Below are positions 18,665-30,614 of a stretch of 64,000 nucleotides of DNA, piece by piece. The notes below the pieces were generated by a model. The model saw only the letters and a list, made by a program, of their open reading frames with translations, made no database searches and was not told the DNA's origin. Position 1 is the stretch's first letter. Every line of letters begins with the position of its first letter. The position numbers and the translations under genes are program-made. Origin of the DNA: Methylocystis sp. (lineage in GTDB: Bacteria; Pseudomonadota; Alphaproteobacteria; Rhizobiales; Beijerinckiaceae); NCBI GenBank assembly GCA_016178015.1, contig JACOUB010000001.1, positions 1 through 64,000 on the forward strand, read 5' to 3'.

Positions 18665-19705
18665 CTACCGTGCCGCAACAATCGGCGCGCCCCCATGCGC
18701 CGCGCGACAGGCGGCCGCGTCGCTCGGCGCGGGCCCCGGCAAGAGTTGCGCATGTTGAGGATCATAGGGCCGCCCCGCATTGTCCAGGAACGCAGCCGCC
18801 AATTCGTCCATGTTGTGTTGAAAGATCGGAAAGCCGTGAATCAGATCGACGCGGAACGTCCTGATCTGCGGATCACAGGCCGAGCCGGGAATGAATTGCC
18901 GAATGAAGAAGCGCAGATACGCGAGAACCTCGCCGTGTTCATAAACGCGATCGATCGCCAGCGGCCAGGGAGCGTCCTTATAAATCGTGTGCTGGTCGAA
19001 CCATCCCGTCACCGGCGAAGAATCGAAGGCGTAGACTTGATGAATGGCCGGGCTGACATAAGCGGCTTGCTGCGCCAGGCCGCCGCCCAATGAATGGCCG
19101 ACCGCAACGATGCGCGTCGAAGACGCAATGCAGGGCAGCGTACGCATCCGCCGCACGATCCTGTCCATATGCGTTTGCACCTGCTCGTATTGATCGTTCA
19201 CCGGCAAGAGACGGGTCACGCCGTGAAAATTCGAGAGCCAATCGCCCAGGCTGTTGGCGTCGGTGCCACGAAAGACGACCGCCGCTTCCGAACAGCGACG
19301 CCCTTCGCGCCGACTCCAGACCTGAAACGCGAGACCAGGAACGCCGCAGGCCTTGTCGGGGCCGGCGCACAGCGGCCCCACTTCGGCGAATTCGAACCGC
19401 CACGGCGTCATCCAAGCGCGCGCCTCGGCGTCGCGATCGCGTCCCTGCGGATCGACGAATTTGGTCGATCCGTCGGGACGGCCCCGCGGGTCGAGATTTT
19501 CGTAACCCTTGGCCGCGAGCACCGCATAAGGCGCGTAATGCCCGATGTATTTCGCGATGGGATGAAAGTTTCCGTCGTTGTAGCCGCCGACCCGGATGAT
19601 CGCCTCGTCGGGCGATTGCGTCAGCCGCACGTCCGCACAGCCGGCAAGCAGCGCCGCTCCCACGCCAACCGTAGCCAGTCGCACTACGGCGCCGATCCGT
19701 CCCAT
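18665..19705 (-). CDS. Lipoprotein lipase (class 3-like)
   Basis: A 346-residue alpha/beta-hydrolase. The N-terminus MGRIGAVVRLATVGVGAALL is followed by a lipobox (LAGC, Cys23), so it should be a periplasm-facing lipoprotein. The nucleophile elbow is GHSLGGG (Ser205), and the preceding strand (AAVVFRGTDANSLGDWLSN) is typical of class 3 lipase-like proteins. The natural substrate is unknown. Start at ATG 19705 with GGGGGA upstream. It lies 34 bases upstream of ppk2 on the same strand, so the pair may form an operon. Confidence 0.85.
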   Translation of the reverse strand: MGRIGAVVRLATVGVGAALLAGCADVRLTQSPDEAIIRVGGYNDGNFHPIAKYIGHYAPYAVLAAKGYENLDPRGRPDGSTKFVDPQGRDRDAEARAWMTPWRFEFAEVGPLCAGPDKACGVPGLAFQVWSRREGRRCSEAAVVFRGTDANSLGDWLSNFHGVTRLLPVNDQYEQVQTHMDRIVRRMRTLPCIASSTRIVAVGHSLGGGLAQQAAYVSPAIHQVYAFDSSPVTGWFDQHTIYKDAPWPLAIDRVYEHGEVLAYLRFFIRQFIPGSACDPQIRTFRVDLIHGFPIFQHNMDELAAAFLDNAGRPYDPQHAQLLPGPAPSDAAACRAAHGGAPIVAAR

Positions 19706-19847
19706 GTCCGTCCCCCGGCCCAAGCGAAGACTAGGCTTGTTGGCGCGGCGGAGCAAGAACCGAACCAGACCGCCTTGAAAAAGCAAGAGTCGAGCAGGAC
19801 ATCGCCGATCAGACGCGGCGGACCGAAAGACCGGCGTTTCCCGTTCA

Positions 19848-19876
19848 TTGACAAGGATTGTGGCGGCTCTTATCTC
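19848..19876 (+). promoter_or_regulatory. Sigma-70-type promoter, probably for secA
   Basis: TTGACA (19848-19853) and TATCTC (19871-19876) are separated by 17 bases, about 170 bases before the secA start. This is the only clear match in the 337-bp gap between the divergent lipase and secA genes; nothing else is seen in that gap. Confidence 0.55.
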
Positions 19877-20042
19877 TCGCGCGTCGATCTTGCGCCGGCT
19901 GCGCCGGCGCTCCCCGCGCGGGCGACGCGGCGCCCTTTCGACCGGACGGTTTTCCAAAAGGGGAACATGTGCGAGAAGGCGGCCAGAGCCGTTCGCTCGC
20001 CAGATAAGACCCGCCAGCGGTTCGCCACGGAAAGGTTCGCGC

Positions 20043-22871
<2,829 letters not shown>

Positions 22872-22879
22872 GAGCGGCC

Positions 22880-23009
22880 GCCCCCTCCCCAACCCTCCCC
22901 CGCTGCGCGGGAGAGGGAGCAGATGCAGGCCTTTGCCAACGCATGGCGGAACGGAAATCGTTGGGGTCCCCTCTCCCGCGAAGCGGGGGAGGGACAGGGA
23001 GGGGGAAAC
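22880..23009. repeat. Palindromic repeat family A, paired copies
   Basis: Two C-rich/G-rich hairpins (CCCTCCCCCGC-TGC-GCGGGAGAGGG at about 22893-22918, and CCCTCTCCCGCGAAGCGGGGGAGGG at about 22969-22994) face each other about 50 bases apart. The element starts nine bases after the secA stop, so it may serve as its 3' end. Related copies are at 40527-40575, 46530-46646 and 48606-48631. Confidence 0.85.
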
Positions 23010-23055
23010 GTCGAGCACGCTCAATTGACGATCCCGCCGTTATTGGAGGCCATTC

Positions 23056-24282
23056 GTGTCCAAGCCAGATTTTTCTAAGGTCTTGATCGCCCAAGGCGGC
23101 GGCCCCACCGCGGTGATTAACCAATCTTTGGTTGGCGCTGTCCTGGAGTCGCGTAAATTCCGCGAAGTTCACAGGGTCTATGGCGCCTTCCACGGCGTGC
23201 GCGGCATTGTCGACGAGGAGTTCGTCGATCTGACCCAGGAAACCACGCATAATCTGGAGATGGTCGGCGACACGCCCTCCTCGGCGCTCGGTTCGACGCG
23301 CGACAAGCCAGACCTCAAATATTGCCAGGAAATCTTCAAGGTCTTGCAAGCGCACGGCGTCGGTTGCTTTTTCTACATCGGCGGCAACGACAGTTCCGAC
23401 ACGGTGCGCATCGTCTCGCGGGAGGCGAGAGCCGCCAAGTATCCGCTGCGCGCCGTCCATATCCCCAAGACCATCGACAACGACCTGATGGTCACCGACC
23501 ACACCCCCGGTTTCCCCTCCGCCGCCCGCTGGGTGGCGCAGGCCTTCATGGGCGCCAATCTCGACAATTGGGCGCTGCCCGGCGTCTATGTCGGGGTGGT
23601 GATGGGGCGCCACGCCGGCTTTCTCACCGCCGCCTCGGCGCTCGGCAAGAAGTTTCCAGACGACGGCCCCCATCTCATTTATGTGCCGGAACGCGCCTTC
23701 GATACGGATCGTTTTCTTGCCGACGTGAAAGCCACAATGGACCGTCACGGGCGCTGCGTGGTCGCCGTGTCGGAAGGGGTCGCCGACGCCGATCACACCC
23801 CTATCGCCGCAAAACTCGCCGCACAGGCGGAAAAGGACGCGCACGGCAATGTGCATCTGGGCGGCGGGGCGCTGGCCGACATGCTGACGGAAGTCGTCAG
23901 GGAGAAGCTCGGCTTCAAGCGGGTGCGCGGCGACACGTTCGGCTACGTGCAGCGCAGCTTCGTCGGCTGCGTCTCCGACGTCGACCAGCGCGAAGCCCGC
24001 GAGGTCGGCGAAAAAGCGGTGCAATTCGCCCTGTGGGGCGACAAGGACGGCTCCGTGACCATCCATCGCACCGGCTTCTATTCGGTCGACTACCAGTTGT
24101 CGCCGCTGGAAGCCGTCGCCGGCAAGACGAAGGTCATGGCCGACGAATTCATCAGCGCCTCGGGCACCGACGTAACCGACGCATTCCGCCTTTACCTGCG
24201 CCCGCTGTTGGGCAGCGGCATGCCCGACGCCTACCGGTTGCGGCTCAACCGCGTGCCGAAAATCCTGAAAGCGCGACGATAG
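23056..24282 (+). CDS. pfp: Pyrophosphate-dependent 6-phosphofructokinase
   Basis: A 408-residue phosphofructokinase. The nucleotide/PPi loop is GGNDSSDT (about 110-117). PKTIDND (137-143) contains the catalytic Asp141 and is typical of PPi-dependent forms, as is MGRHAGF. It interconverts fructose-6-phosphate and fructose-1,6-bisphosphate using PPi and is reversible. Methylotrophs including Methylosinus are known to use such PPi-linked enzymes. Phosphate-donor specificity is inferred from motifs, not shown. Start GTG 23056 with GGAGG seven bases before it. Confidence 0.88.
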   Translation: MSKPDFSKVLIAQGGGPTAVINQSLVGAVLESRKFREVHRVYGAFHGVRGIVDEEFVDLTQETTHNLEMVGDTPSSALGSTRDKPDLKYCQEIFKVLQAHGVGCFFYIGGNDSSDTVRIVSREARAAKYPLRAVHIPKTIDNDLMVTDHTPGFPSAARWVAQAFMGANLDNWALPGVYVGVVMGRHAGFLTAASALGKKFPDDGPHLIYVPERAFDTDRFLADVKATMDRHGRCVVAVSEGVADADHTPIAAKLAAQAEKDAHGNVHLGGGALADMLTEVVREKLGFKRVRGDTFGYVQRSFVGCVSDVDQREAREVGEKAVQFALWGDKDGSVTIHRTGFYSVDYQLSPLEAVAGKTKVMADEFISASGTDVTDAFRLYLRPLLGSGMPDAYRLRLNRVPKILKARR

Positions 24283-24438
24283 GCCCGCCGACGATCGCAA
24301 CGGTCGCCCGGCGCAACCGTGGGCGCGTTTCTTGCTTGATCGCACGCGTCGGGCGTGGTTGCATAATTCCCTGGGACTTATAGAGTAGGGGCCGAAGGGG
24401 GCGACGTGAGCGCCGGGGGCAAAAGAGGGGTGGAGACG

Positions 24439-24465
24439 AAGGTGGAGCAAGGTCTCCACCTTTTG
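24439..24465 (+). terminator. Rho-independent terminator-like hairpin
   Basis: AAGGTGGAG (24439-24447) and CTCCACCTT (24454-24462) form a perfect 9-bp stem with a six-base loop, and the arm runs into TTTTGTT. It lies 157 bases after the phosphofructokinase stop and 75 bases before clpX, so it could terminate the first or act as a leader structure for the second. The rest of the 254-bp gap shows no gene. Confidence 0.55.
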
Positions 24466-24536
24466 TTAGGCGCTCGGCGGTATCTAGTGAGATTGGTTCG
24501 ATTCGCGCATAGGGCCGATCCGTTGGGAGATCAAAC

Positions 24537-25802
24537 ATGAGCAAGGTCGGCGGCAGCGACTCGAAAAATACGCTCTACTGCTCGTTTTGTGGCAAGAGCC
24601 AGCACGAAGTCCGTAAGCTGATCGCCGGCCCGACGGTATTCATTTGCGATGAATGCGTTGAATTGTGCATGGACATCATCCGCGAGGAAAACAAGTCCTC
24701 GCTGGTCAAGCAGCGCGACGGCATCCCGACGCCGCGCGAAATCTGCAAGGTCCTCGACGATTACGTCATCGACCAGACCCAGGCCAAGCGCGTGCTCTCG
24801 GTGGCCGTGCACAATCATTACAAACGCCTCAATCACGCGACCAAACACGGCGACGTGGAATTGGCGAAATCCAACATCCTGTTGATCGGCCCGACCGGCG
24901 TCGGCAAGACCATGCTGGCGCAAACGCTGGCCCGCATCCTCGACGTGCCCTTCACCATGGCCGACGCGACGACGCTCACCGAAGCCGGCTATGTCGGCGA
25001 GGATGTCGAAAACATCATCCTGAAGCTCTTGCAGGCGTCCGACTACAATGTCGAACGCGCCCAGCGCGGCATCGTCTATGTCGACGAAATCGACAAGATT
25101 TCGCGCAAATCCGACAATCCGTCGATCACTCGCGACGTGTCGGGCGAGGGCGTGCAGCAGGCGCTGCTCAAGATCATGGAAGGCACCATCGCCTCCGTTC
25201 CGCCGCAGGGCGGACGCAAGCATCCGCAGCAGGAATTCCTGCAGGTCGACACGACCAACATTCTGTTCATTTGCGGCGGCGCCTTCGCAGGACTGGAGCG
25301 CATCATCTCCCAGCGCGGACGCGGCACCTCCATCGGTTTCGCGGCCAGAGTGCAGGCCCCCGACGAACGGCGCGCCGGCGACGTGTTCCGCAATGTGCAG
25401 CCCGAGGACCTGCTCAAATTCGGTCTCATCCCGGAATTCGTCGGCCGTTTGCCGGTCATCGCGACGCTCGAGGATCTCGACGAGGGCGCGCTGAAGCGCA
25501 TTCTGACCGAGCCGAAGAACGCGCTGGTGAAACAATATCAGCGGCTGTTCGAAATGGAGAGCACCGAACTCACCTTCCAGGACGAGGCGCTCAGCGCCGT
25601 CGCCCGCAAGGCGATCGACCGCCATACCGGCGCCCGCGGTCTGCGCTCGATCATGGAAGGCATATTGCTCGACACCATGTTCGATCTGCCGGGTCTCGAG
25701 GGCGTCGAGCAGGTGGTGATCGGTCCCGAGGTCGTCGAAGGCAAGGCTCGCCCGCTCTATATCTACGCCGAACGCAGCGAAAAGAGCGGCGCCAGCGCTT
25801 GA
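24537..25802 (+). CDS. clpX: ATP-dependent Clp protease ATP-binding subunit ClpX
   Basis: A 421-residue AAA+ unfoldase that feeds substrates to ClpP. The zinc-binding domain uses Cys15, Cys18, Cys37 and Cys40 ([14 protein letters not shown]). Walker A GPTGVGKT is at 118-125, Walker B around [10 protein letters not shown]. The pore loop GYVGEDVE and the RGTSIGF/IGF loop are present. Length is typical. clpP, its usual upstream neighbour in Alphaproteobacteria, is absent here: the gene before it is pfp. lon follows 274 bases downstream. Confidence 0.98.
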   Translation: MSKVGGSDSKNTLYCSFCGKSQHEVRKLIAGPTVFICDECVELCMDIIREENKSSLVKQRDGIPTPREICKVLDDYVIDQTQAKRVLSVAVHNHYKRLNHATKHGDVELAKSNILLIGPTGVGKTMLAQTLARILDVPFTMADATTLTEAGYVGEDVENIILKLLQASDYNVERAQRGIVYVDEIDKISRKSDNPSITRDVSGEGVQQALLKIMEGTIASVPPQGGRKHPQQEFLQVDTTNILFICGGAFAGLERIISQRGRGTSIGFAARVQAPDERRAGDVFRNVQPEDLLKFGLIPEFVGRLPVIATLEDLDEGALKRILTEPKNALVKQYQRLFEMESTELTFQDEALSAVARKAIDRHTGARGLRSIMEGILLDTMFDLPGLEGVEQVVIGPEVVEGKARPLYIYAERSEKSGASA

Positions 25803-25891
25803 AGAGGCCTCAGGGCGGAAGAATAGCGATCTTCCTCTGAATGCGACGGCGGCTGCCTGCCGAGCTGCATGACATTGTTTTTTAAGAGTGT

Positions 25892-25920
25892 CTTGAAATA
25901 GCGTCGGATGTGGCCCATTT
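25892..25920 (+). promoter_or_regulatory. Sigma-32-type heat-shock promoter for lon
   Basis: CTTGAAA (25892-25898) and GCCCATTT (25913-25920) are spaced by 14 bases, matching the RpoH consensus CTTGAAA-N14-CCCCATnT with one mismatch. It lies 157 bases before the lon start. The remainder of the 274-bp clpX-lon gap holds no gene. Confidence 0.75.
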
Positions 25921-26076
25921 CCCGAGGCAGGCGTCCTGCGGCGGTAAGGATGGTCGAAGGGGGGAGCGGCGTGTTTTGCGCAAGGGCCGGGGTGTGGAAT
26001 TGCGGACGTCTGTGGCGTTTGGGCGCTGCTTCGCTTAAGAGACGGCGCGGGAAGCGAAACGGAACGGGAAACAGAA

Positions 26077-28506
26077 ATGAGCAACGAAAAGCGCAGTTCC
26101 ATCGCTCCTGGCGCGATCGAGAGTTACCCGGTCCTCCCCTTGCGCGACATCGTCGTGTTTCCTCATATGATCGTGCCGCTGTTCGTCGCGCGCGAGAAAT
26201 CGATCCGGGCGCTCGAAGAGGTCACCAAGTCTGACCGCTTCATCCTGCTGGCCACGCAAAATAACGCCAGCGACGACGATCCGGCCGTGGACGCCATCTA
26301 CGCCGTCGGCACGCTGGCTTCGGTCCTGCAGCTGTTGAAACTTCCCGATGGAACCGTGAAGGTTCTCGTCGAAGGCGTCGCCCGAGCCAAGGTGCGTCAA
26401 TACACGCGCGCCGACGACTATTACGAAGTCGACGCCGAAGCGCTCGGCGACGTCATTGACTCCGCCGTCGAGATCGAGGCCCTGGCGCGCTCGGTCGTCG
26501 CCGAATTCGACGGCTACGTCAAACTCAACAAGAAGGTGTCGCCCGAGGTCGTTGGCGCGGTGACGCAGATCGACGATTACTCGAAACTCGCCGATACGGT
26601 GGCCTCGCATCTGTCGGTAAAGATTGCCGACAAACAGGAGGTGCTGGAGATGGTCTCCGTCGCCAAGCGCTTAGAGAAGTGCCTGTCGATGATGGAGAGC
26701 GAAATCTCGGTGCTGCAGGTCGAGAAGCGCATCCGCACGCGGGTGAAGCGTCAGATGGAGAAGACGCAGCGCGAATATTATCTCAACGAACAGATGAAGG
26801 CGATCCAGAAGGAGCTGGGCGACGAGGAAGGCAAGGACGATCTGGCCGAGCTCGAGGAGCGCATCAAGACCACCAAACTGTCGAAGGAGGCGCGCGACAA
26901 GGCGATCGTCGAATTCCGGAAGCTGCGGCAAATGTCGCCGATGTCGGCCGAAGCCACCGTGGTCCGCAACTATCTCGACTGGCTGCTGTCGATCCCCTGG
27001 GGCAAACGCTCGAAGATCAAGCGCGACCTCGGGCAGGCGGAAACGGTGCTCGACGCCGATCATTTCGGGCTCGCCAAGGTCAAGGAGCGCATCCTCGAAT
27101 ACCTGGCGGTGCAGAGCCGCTCCAACAAGCTAGCCGGCCCAATCTTGTGCCTGGTCGGCCCGCCGGGCGTCGGCAAGACCTCGCTCGGCAAGTCCATCGC
27201 CAGGGCGACGGGACGCGAATTCGTGCGCATGTCGCTTGGCGGCGTGCGTGACGAGGCCGAGATCAGAGGCCATCGGCGCACCTACATCGGCTCCATGCCG
27301 GGCAAGATCATCCAATCCATGCGCAAGGCCAAGACCGCCAATCCGCTGTTCCTGCTCGACGAGATCGACAAGATGGGCATGGACTTTCGCGGCGATCCGT
27401 CGTCCGCCTTGCTCGAGGTGCTCGATCCCGAGCAGAACTCGACCTTCAACGATCATTACCTCGAGGTCGATTACGATCTCTCGAACGTCATGTTCGTGAC
27501 CACGGCGAACACGCTGAACATCCCAGCTCCGCTCATGGACCGCATGGAGATCATCCGCATCGCCGGCTACACCGAGGACGAGAAGGCCGAGATCGCGCGC
27601 CGTCACCTCATTCCGACCGCCATCAAGAAGCACGGACTTAACGATAAGGAATGGGCGATCGACAATGACGCCCTGCTCACCTTGATCCGCCGGTATACGC
27701 GGGAAGCGGGCGTTCGCAATCTAGAGCGCGAGCTGTCCAATCTGGCGCGCAAGGCGGTGAAGGAAATCCTGCTAGCCAAGAAGAAAAAGAAGGTCGAAAT
27801 CACCAACGCCAATATCGCCGATTACCTCGGCGTGACGAAATATCGTTACGGCGAGGCGGAGCTCGAGGACCAAATCGGCGTCGTCACCGGCCTTGCCTGG
27901 ACGGAAGTGGGCGGCGAACTGCTCACCATCGAAGGCGTGATGATGCCCGGCAAGGGCAAGATGACGGTGACCGGAAACTTGCGCGACGTGATGAAAGAAT
28001 CGATCTCCGCCGCCGCCTCTTACGTGCGTTCGCGGGCCGTCGATTTCGGCATCGAACCGCCGCTGTTCGACCGGCGCGACATCCACGTCCACGTGCCGGA
28101 GGGCGCGACTCCCAAGGACGGGCCGTCGGCCGGCGTCGCCATGGCGACGGCGATCGTTTCGGGCATGACCGGAATTCCGGTCTATCGCCACATCGCCATG
28201 ACCGGCGAAATCACCTTGCGCGGACGGGTGCTGCCGATTGGCGGGTTGAAGGAGAAGCTGCTCGCGGCCTTGCGCGGCGGCTTGACGAAAGTCCTCATTC
28301 CCGAAGAGAACGCCAAGGACCTCGTCGAAATCCCCGACACGGTGAAGAACGCGCTCGACATCGTGCCGGTGGCGCGCATGGAGGAAGTTCTCGCCCATGG
28401 GTTGCTGCGTCAGCCGACGCCGATCGTGTGGGAGGAAGACGCCAAGGCGCTCACCTCGCATGGCGGCGCGGTCGCCGATGACGACGCGGGCGTGCGCGCC
28501 CATTAA
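26077..28506 (+). CDS. lon: ATP-dependent protease Lon
   Basis: An 809-residue LonA. The N-terminal substrate-binding domain begins YPVLPLRDIVVFPHMIVPLF. The AAA+ domain has Walker A GPPGVGKTSLGKS (about 361-373). The protease domain has the catalytic Ser684 in PKDGPSAGVA and Lys727 in GGLKEKL. It degrades misfolded and regulatory proteins such as CcrM in Caulobacter. Heat-shock control is suggested by the sigma-32-type promoter. hupB, which often follows lon, is absent; a tRNA-Arg gene follows instead. Confidence 0.98.
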   Translation: MSNEKRSSIAPGAIESYPVLPLRDIVVFPHMIVPLFVAREKSIRALEEVTKSDRFILLATQNNASDDDPAVDAIYAVGTLASVLQLLKLPDGTVKVLVEGVARAKVRQYTRADDYYEVDAEALGDVIDSAVEIEALARSVVAEFDGYVKLNKKVSPEVVGAVTQIDDYSKLADTVASHLSVKIADKQEVLEMVSVAKRLEKCLSMMESEISVLQVEKRIRTRVKRQMEKTQREYYLNEQMKAIQKELGDEEGKDDLAELEERIKTTKLSKEARDKAIVEFRKLRQMSPMSAEATVVRNYLDWLLSIPWGKRSKIKRDLGQAETVLDADHFGLAKVKERILEYLAVQSRSNKLAGPILCLVGPPGVGKTSLGKSIARATGREFVRMSLGGVRDEAEIRGHRRTYIGSMPGKIIQSMRKAKTANPLFLLDEIDKMGMDFRGDPSSALLEVLDPEQNSTFNDHYLEVDYDLSNVMFVTTANTLNIPAPLMDRMEIIRIAGYTEDEKAEIARRHLIPTAIKKHGLNDKEWAIDNDALLTLIRRYTREAGVRNLERELSNLARKAVKEILLAKKKKKVEITNANIADYLGVTKYRYGEAELEDQIGVVTGLAWTEVGGELLTIEGVMMPGKGKMTVTGNLRDVMKESISAAASYVRSRAVDFGIEPPLFDRRDIHVHVPEGATPKDGPSAGVAMATAIVSGMTGIPVYRHIAMTGEITLRGRVLPIGGLKEKLLAALRGGLTKVLIPEENAKDLVEIPDTVKNALDIVPVARMEEVLAHGLLRQPTPIVWEEDAKALTSHGGAVADDDAGVRAH

Positions 28507-28647
28507 CCCGCCAACGCGCGGCAAGCCCGATCCGTCAATGCGTCAGGGACTCCCCCGAGTTTCTCGATGGATTGGCCGAAGCCGCATCTGCCGAGCGAGC
28601 GCCGAAAACTTTGCAAAATACCGCCTGTGATAGAGAAGCAACCACGT

Positions 28648-28724
28648 GGTCCCGTAGCTCAGCAGGATAGAGCAGCGGTTTCCTAAACCGAAGGTCACAG
28701 GTTCGAATCCTGTCGGGACCGCCA
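28648..28724 (+). tRNA. tRNA-Arg (CCT anticodon)
   Basis: A 77-base cloverleaf with acceptor arms GGTCCCG and CGGGACC, D-arm region TAGCTCAGCAGGATAGAGCA, anticodon loop TTCCTAA (anticodon CCT, 28682-28684), T-loop GTTCGAATCC and encoded CCA. It reads the rare codon AGG. It ends six bases before the 3' end of a convergent orphan gene. Confidence 0.96.
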
Positions 28725-28730
28725 ATAAAA

Positions 28731-29945
28731 TCAAAGAGACGCATAGGTCGGCAGCCACCCGCCCGGCTGGGTTAACTCCAGCCGGTCCGGCCGCCGCGAG
28801 GCGCGTCCCGAAAGAAGCAAGATCTCCCCGCGATAGGCCCATGCCCGGAGATCCGTCCAAAGGGGCGCCCCCTCGACTTCCATGCAAGGTTTCGGAACCC
28901 GTCTCTGCGCGACATAGCCCTCGCCATGTTTCACGAGACGCCGCAGGCGCGCCTGCCCCACCGTGGCGCTGTCGAGCAGCCCGCGCCCGGCAAATCCGTG
29001 GACAGGTTTAAACACGAAGTCGCGCTTTCTTTGCGCCAGCATGTCCACGTTTTCGGCGCGCACCAGATGCGTCTCCGGCACATGGGCGCTCAAGATTTGA
29101 CGTTCCGCCGGCTTTATCCCCAAATCTTCATCCCAATGCGGCAGCGACAGCCATTCCAACAGCCGTTTGTCGCTGCGCGTGGCATAGGTGAAGGGATTAG
29201 GCGCGACATAGACCCGGCCCGCCTCGTACGCGCTTCGCAAGGCGGCAAAGTCCTCGGACCGCCAAAGGAAATCGGTCGAGCGGTTGACGATGAAGCTGAC
29301 CGCCTGCCCTTCGAACAGCAGGCGCTGGCCATCCCAGCGGGTCTCTGCGGGACATCCGAGTTTAGACCGCCAGCCCTGGCGGCGGAAGAGATCGCAGAGC
29401 AGTCGGAGTTCTCCGCGAAATTTGCCCTGGCGCAACGATTCGGCGTCATCGAGGATGAGAAACAAGTCCTTAGGGCAGTCGTCGAAGAACGCCCTGGCTT
29501 CTTGCTCCACCAAGTCCCTTATGTGTTGGTTGAACGCGGCGAAAGGCGCAGGCGCCGCTATCCCTTTCTCCTGCGCCAGTCGCGCCGCCTCGTGGTACAG
29601 GGCATTGATGATCGCGGCAAAGAGGAATCCCGACCCGTTGTCGTTAAATTCGATGAGCCGCCACCCGCCCTCCGGCGGAAGATGAAAATCCCAGGCGCTG
29701 AAAAAGCAGACCTCCGGGCGCCTCAACTGCGCAATCGCCGGCGCCTCACGCCGGGCTGCCGCCTGCCAGGCCTCACGGGCGGTAACCTGGTCAAAGACGC
29801 GGACGAAACCGGCTATTTCCGCGAGGATGGCGCGAGGGACGACCTGATGGCGCGGCACGACAGAGAATTCTCCCGGCGCTTCCAGCATGCCTGCGGCCTG
29901 GAGTGCGGCAAAGAACCTCTCTGCAAGCGTCGCCTCGGGGTTCAA
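28731..29945 (-). CDS. ATP-grasp-like protein of unknown function
   Basis: About 405 residues, soluble. Two features suggest an ATP-grasp or glutathione-synthetase-like fold: GWRLIEFNDNGSGFLFAAI in the first half, and a glycine-rich FVFKPVHGFAGRGLLDS in the second, where the Lys and Gly-rich loop would bind ATP. LWTDLRAWAYRGEILLLSGR near the end resembles the metal/substrate region. I recognise no substrate. The start is uncertain: TTG 29945 after GGGAGA is used here, but an ATG at 30098 extends the frame through sequence with no family resemblance. It lies alone between two tRNA genes. Confidence 0.6.
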   Translation of the reverse strand: MNPEATLAERFFAALQAAGMLEAPGEFSVVPRHQVVPRAILAEIAGFVRVFDQVTAREAWQAAARREAPAIAQLRRPEVCFFSAWDFHLPPEGGWRLIEFNDNGSGFLFAAIINALYHEAARLAQEKGIAAPAPFAAFNQHIRDLVEQEARAFFDDCPKDLFLILDDAESLRQGKFRGELRLLCDLFRRQGWRSKLGCPAETRWDGQRLLFEGQAVSFIVNRSTDFLWRSEDFAALRSAYEAGRVYVAPNPFTYATRSDKRLLEWLSLPHWDEDLGIKPAERQILSAHVPETHLVRAENVDMLAQRKRDFVFKPVHGFAGRGLLDSATVGQARLRRLVKHGEGYVAQRRVPKPCMEVEGAPLWTDLRAWAYRGEILLLSGRASRRPDRLELTQPGGWLPTYASL

Positions 29946-30081
29946 CCTATTCTCCCAACCTGGCGATGGAATAGATTGGGACGGAGTCCATTGATACGCA
30001 CTTTGGCAGGCTGCTGAAAAAGTCCTGAACGATCTGACGTCGCCTTGGGGATTTCCGCCTGTCGTGAAGGCGGCGGCTCGA

Positions 30082-30225
30082 ATGAACCTTACGAACAAGA
30101 TCGCGTCGATCGATTATGACGCAGATCGCGTGAAGATCGCGAATCTGGCGAAAGTCATCCGCGCAACCGATTACGTTCCTGGCGCCGTCAAAGTTCGCGT
30201 TCCGATCGCGCAGATGCGTTCATAG
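30082..30225 (+). CDS. Possible small protein, weak support
   Basis: A 47-codon open frame beginning MNLTNKIASIDYDADRVKI and ending VRVPIAQMRS, with balanced composition unlike a GC-driven shadow frame. No ribosome-binding site is clear, and the N-terminal side overlaps a possible upstream extension of the ATP-grasp-like gene on the other strand. It might be the tail of a decayed gene. The rest of 29946-30409 shows a short sequence resembling an IS end (GCTGCTGAAAAAGTCC at about 30009) and nothing else recognisable. Confidence 0.25.
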   Translation: MNLTNKIASIDYDADRVKIANLAKVIRATDYVPGAVKVRVPIAQMRS

Positions 30226-30409
30226 CAAACTCCGCATCCGAAACAGGAGCAACGCGCACTCGGGCTCGCGGTCGGCGGCGCATCTCGAAAACCGCGTCCC
30301 GGCGCCGTGCGCGTTTGATTGCGGCAGGATCGGGCAAACGCTCCCCGGCGCCGCCCATGAGCACTCTGCGGTTTCGAGTCTTCGCCTGCGCCGAGGCGGC
30401 GCCGAGGAA

Positions 30410-30485
30410 TGGTGCCCAGGGGCGGAATTGAACCACCGACACCGTGATTTTCAGTCACGTGCTCTACCAACTGAGCTACCTGGGC
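30410..30485 (-). tRNA. tRNA-Phe (GAA anticodon)
   Basis: A 76-base cloverleaf read on the minus strand: acceptor arms GCCCAGG and CCTGGGC, D-arm TAGCTCAGTTGGTAGAGC, anticodon loop with GAA (in CTGAAAA), T-loop GTTCAATTCC, discriminator A and encoded CCA. Confidence 0.97.
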
Positions 30486-30515
30486 GTTTGCGGCGGCGCC
30501 GAGCGCCGTGAGCGG

Positions 30516-30544
30516 CTTATAGAAAGCGCGTTCGCCCTTGTCCA
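30516..30544 (-). promoter_or_regulatory. Sigma-70-type promoter for tRNA-Phe
   Basis: On the minus strand TGGACA (30544-30539) and TATAAG (30521-30516) are separated by 17 bases, about 30 bases upstream of the tRNA-Phe 5' end, with a GC-rich discriminator between. Confidence 0.6.
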
Positions 30545-30614
30545 GACCCGGCGCAGGCTCACGACATGTGGAAGCAAAGCTCGTGACGCCGGACCGTGAC
30601 GTCGACAGTCGCCG

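Noticed and set aside
22880-23009. Rho-independent terminator of secA
   Set aside because: The hairpins lack a T-run and recur as a repeat family, so they are annotated as repeats; a role in 3'-end formation is still possible.
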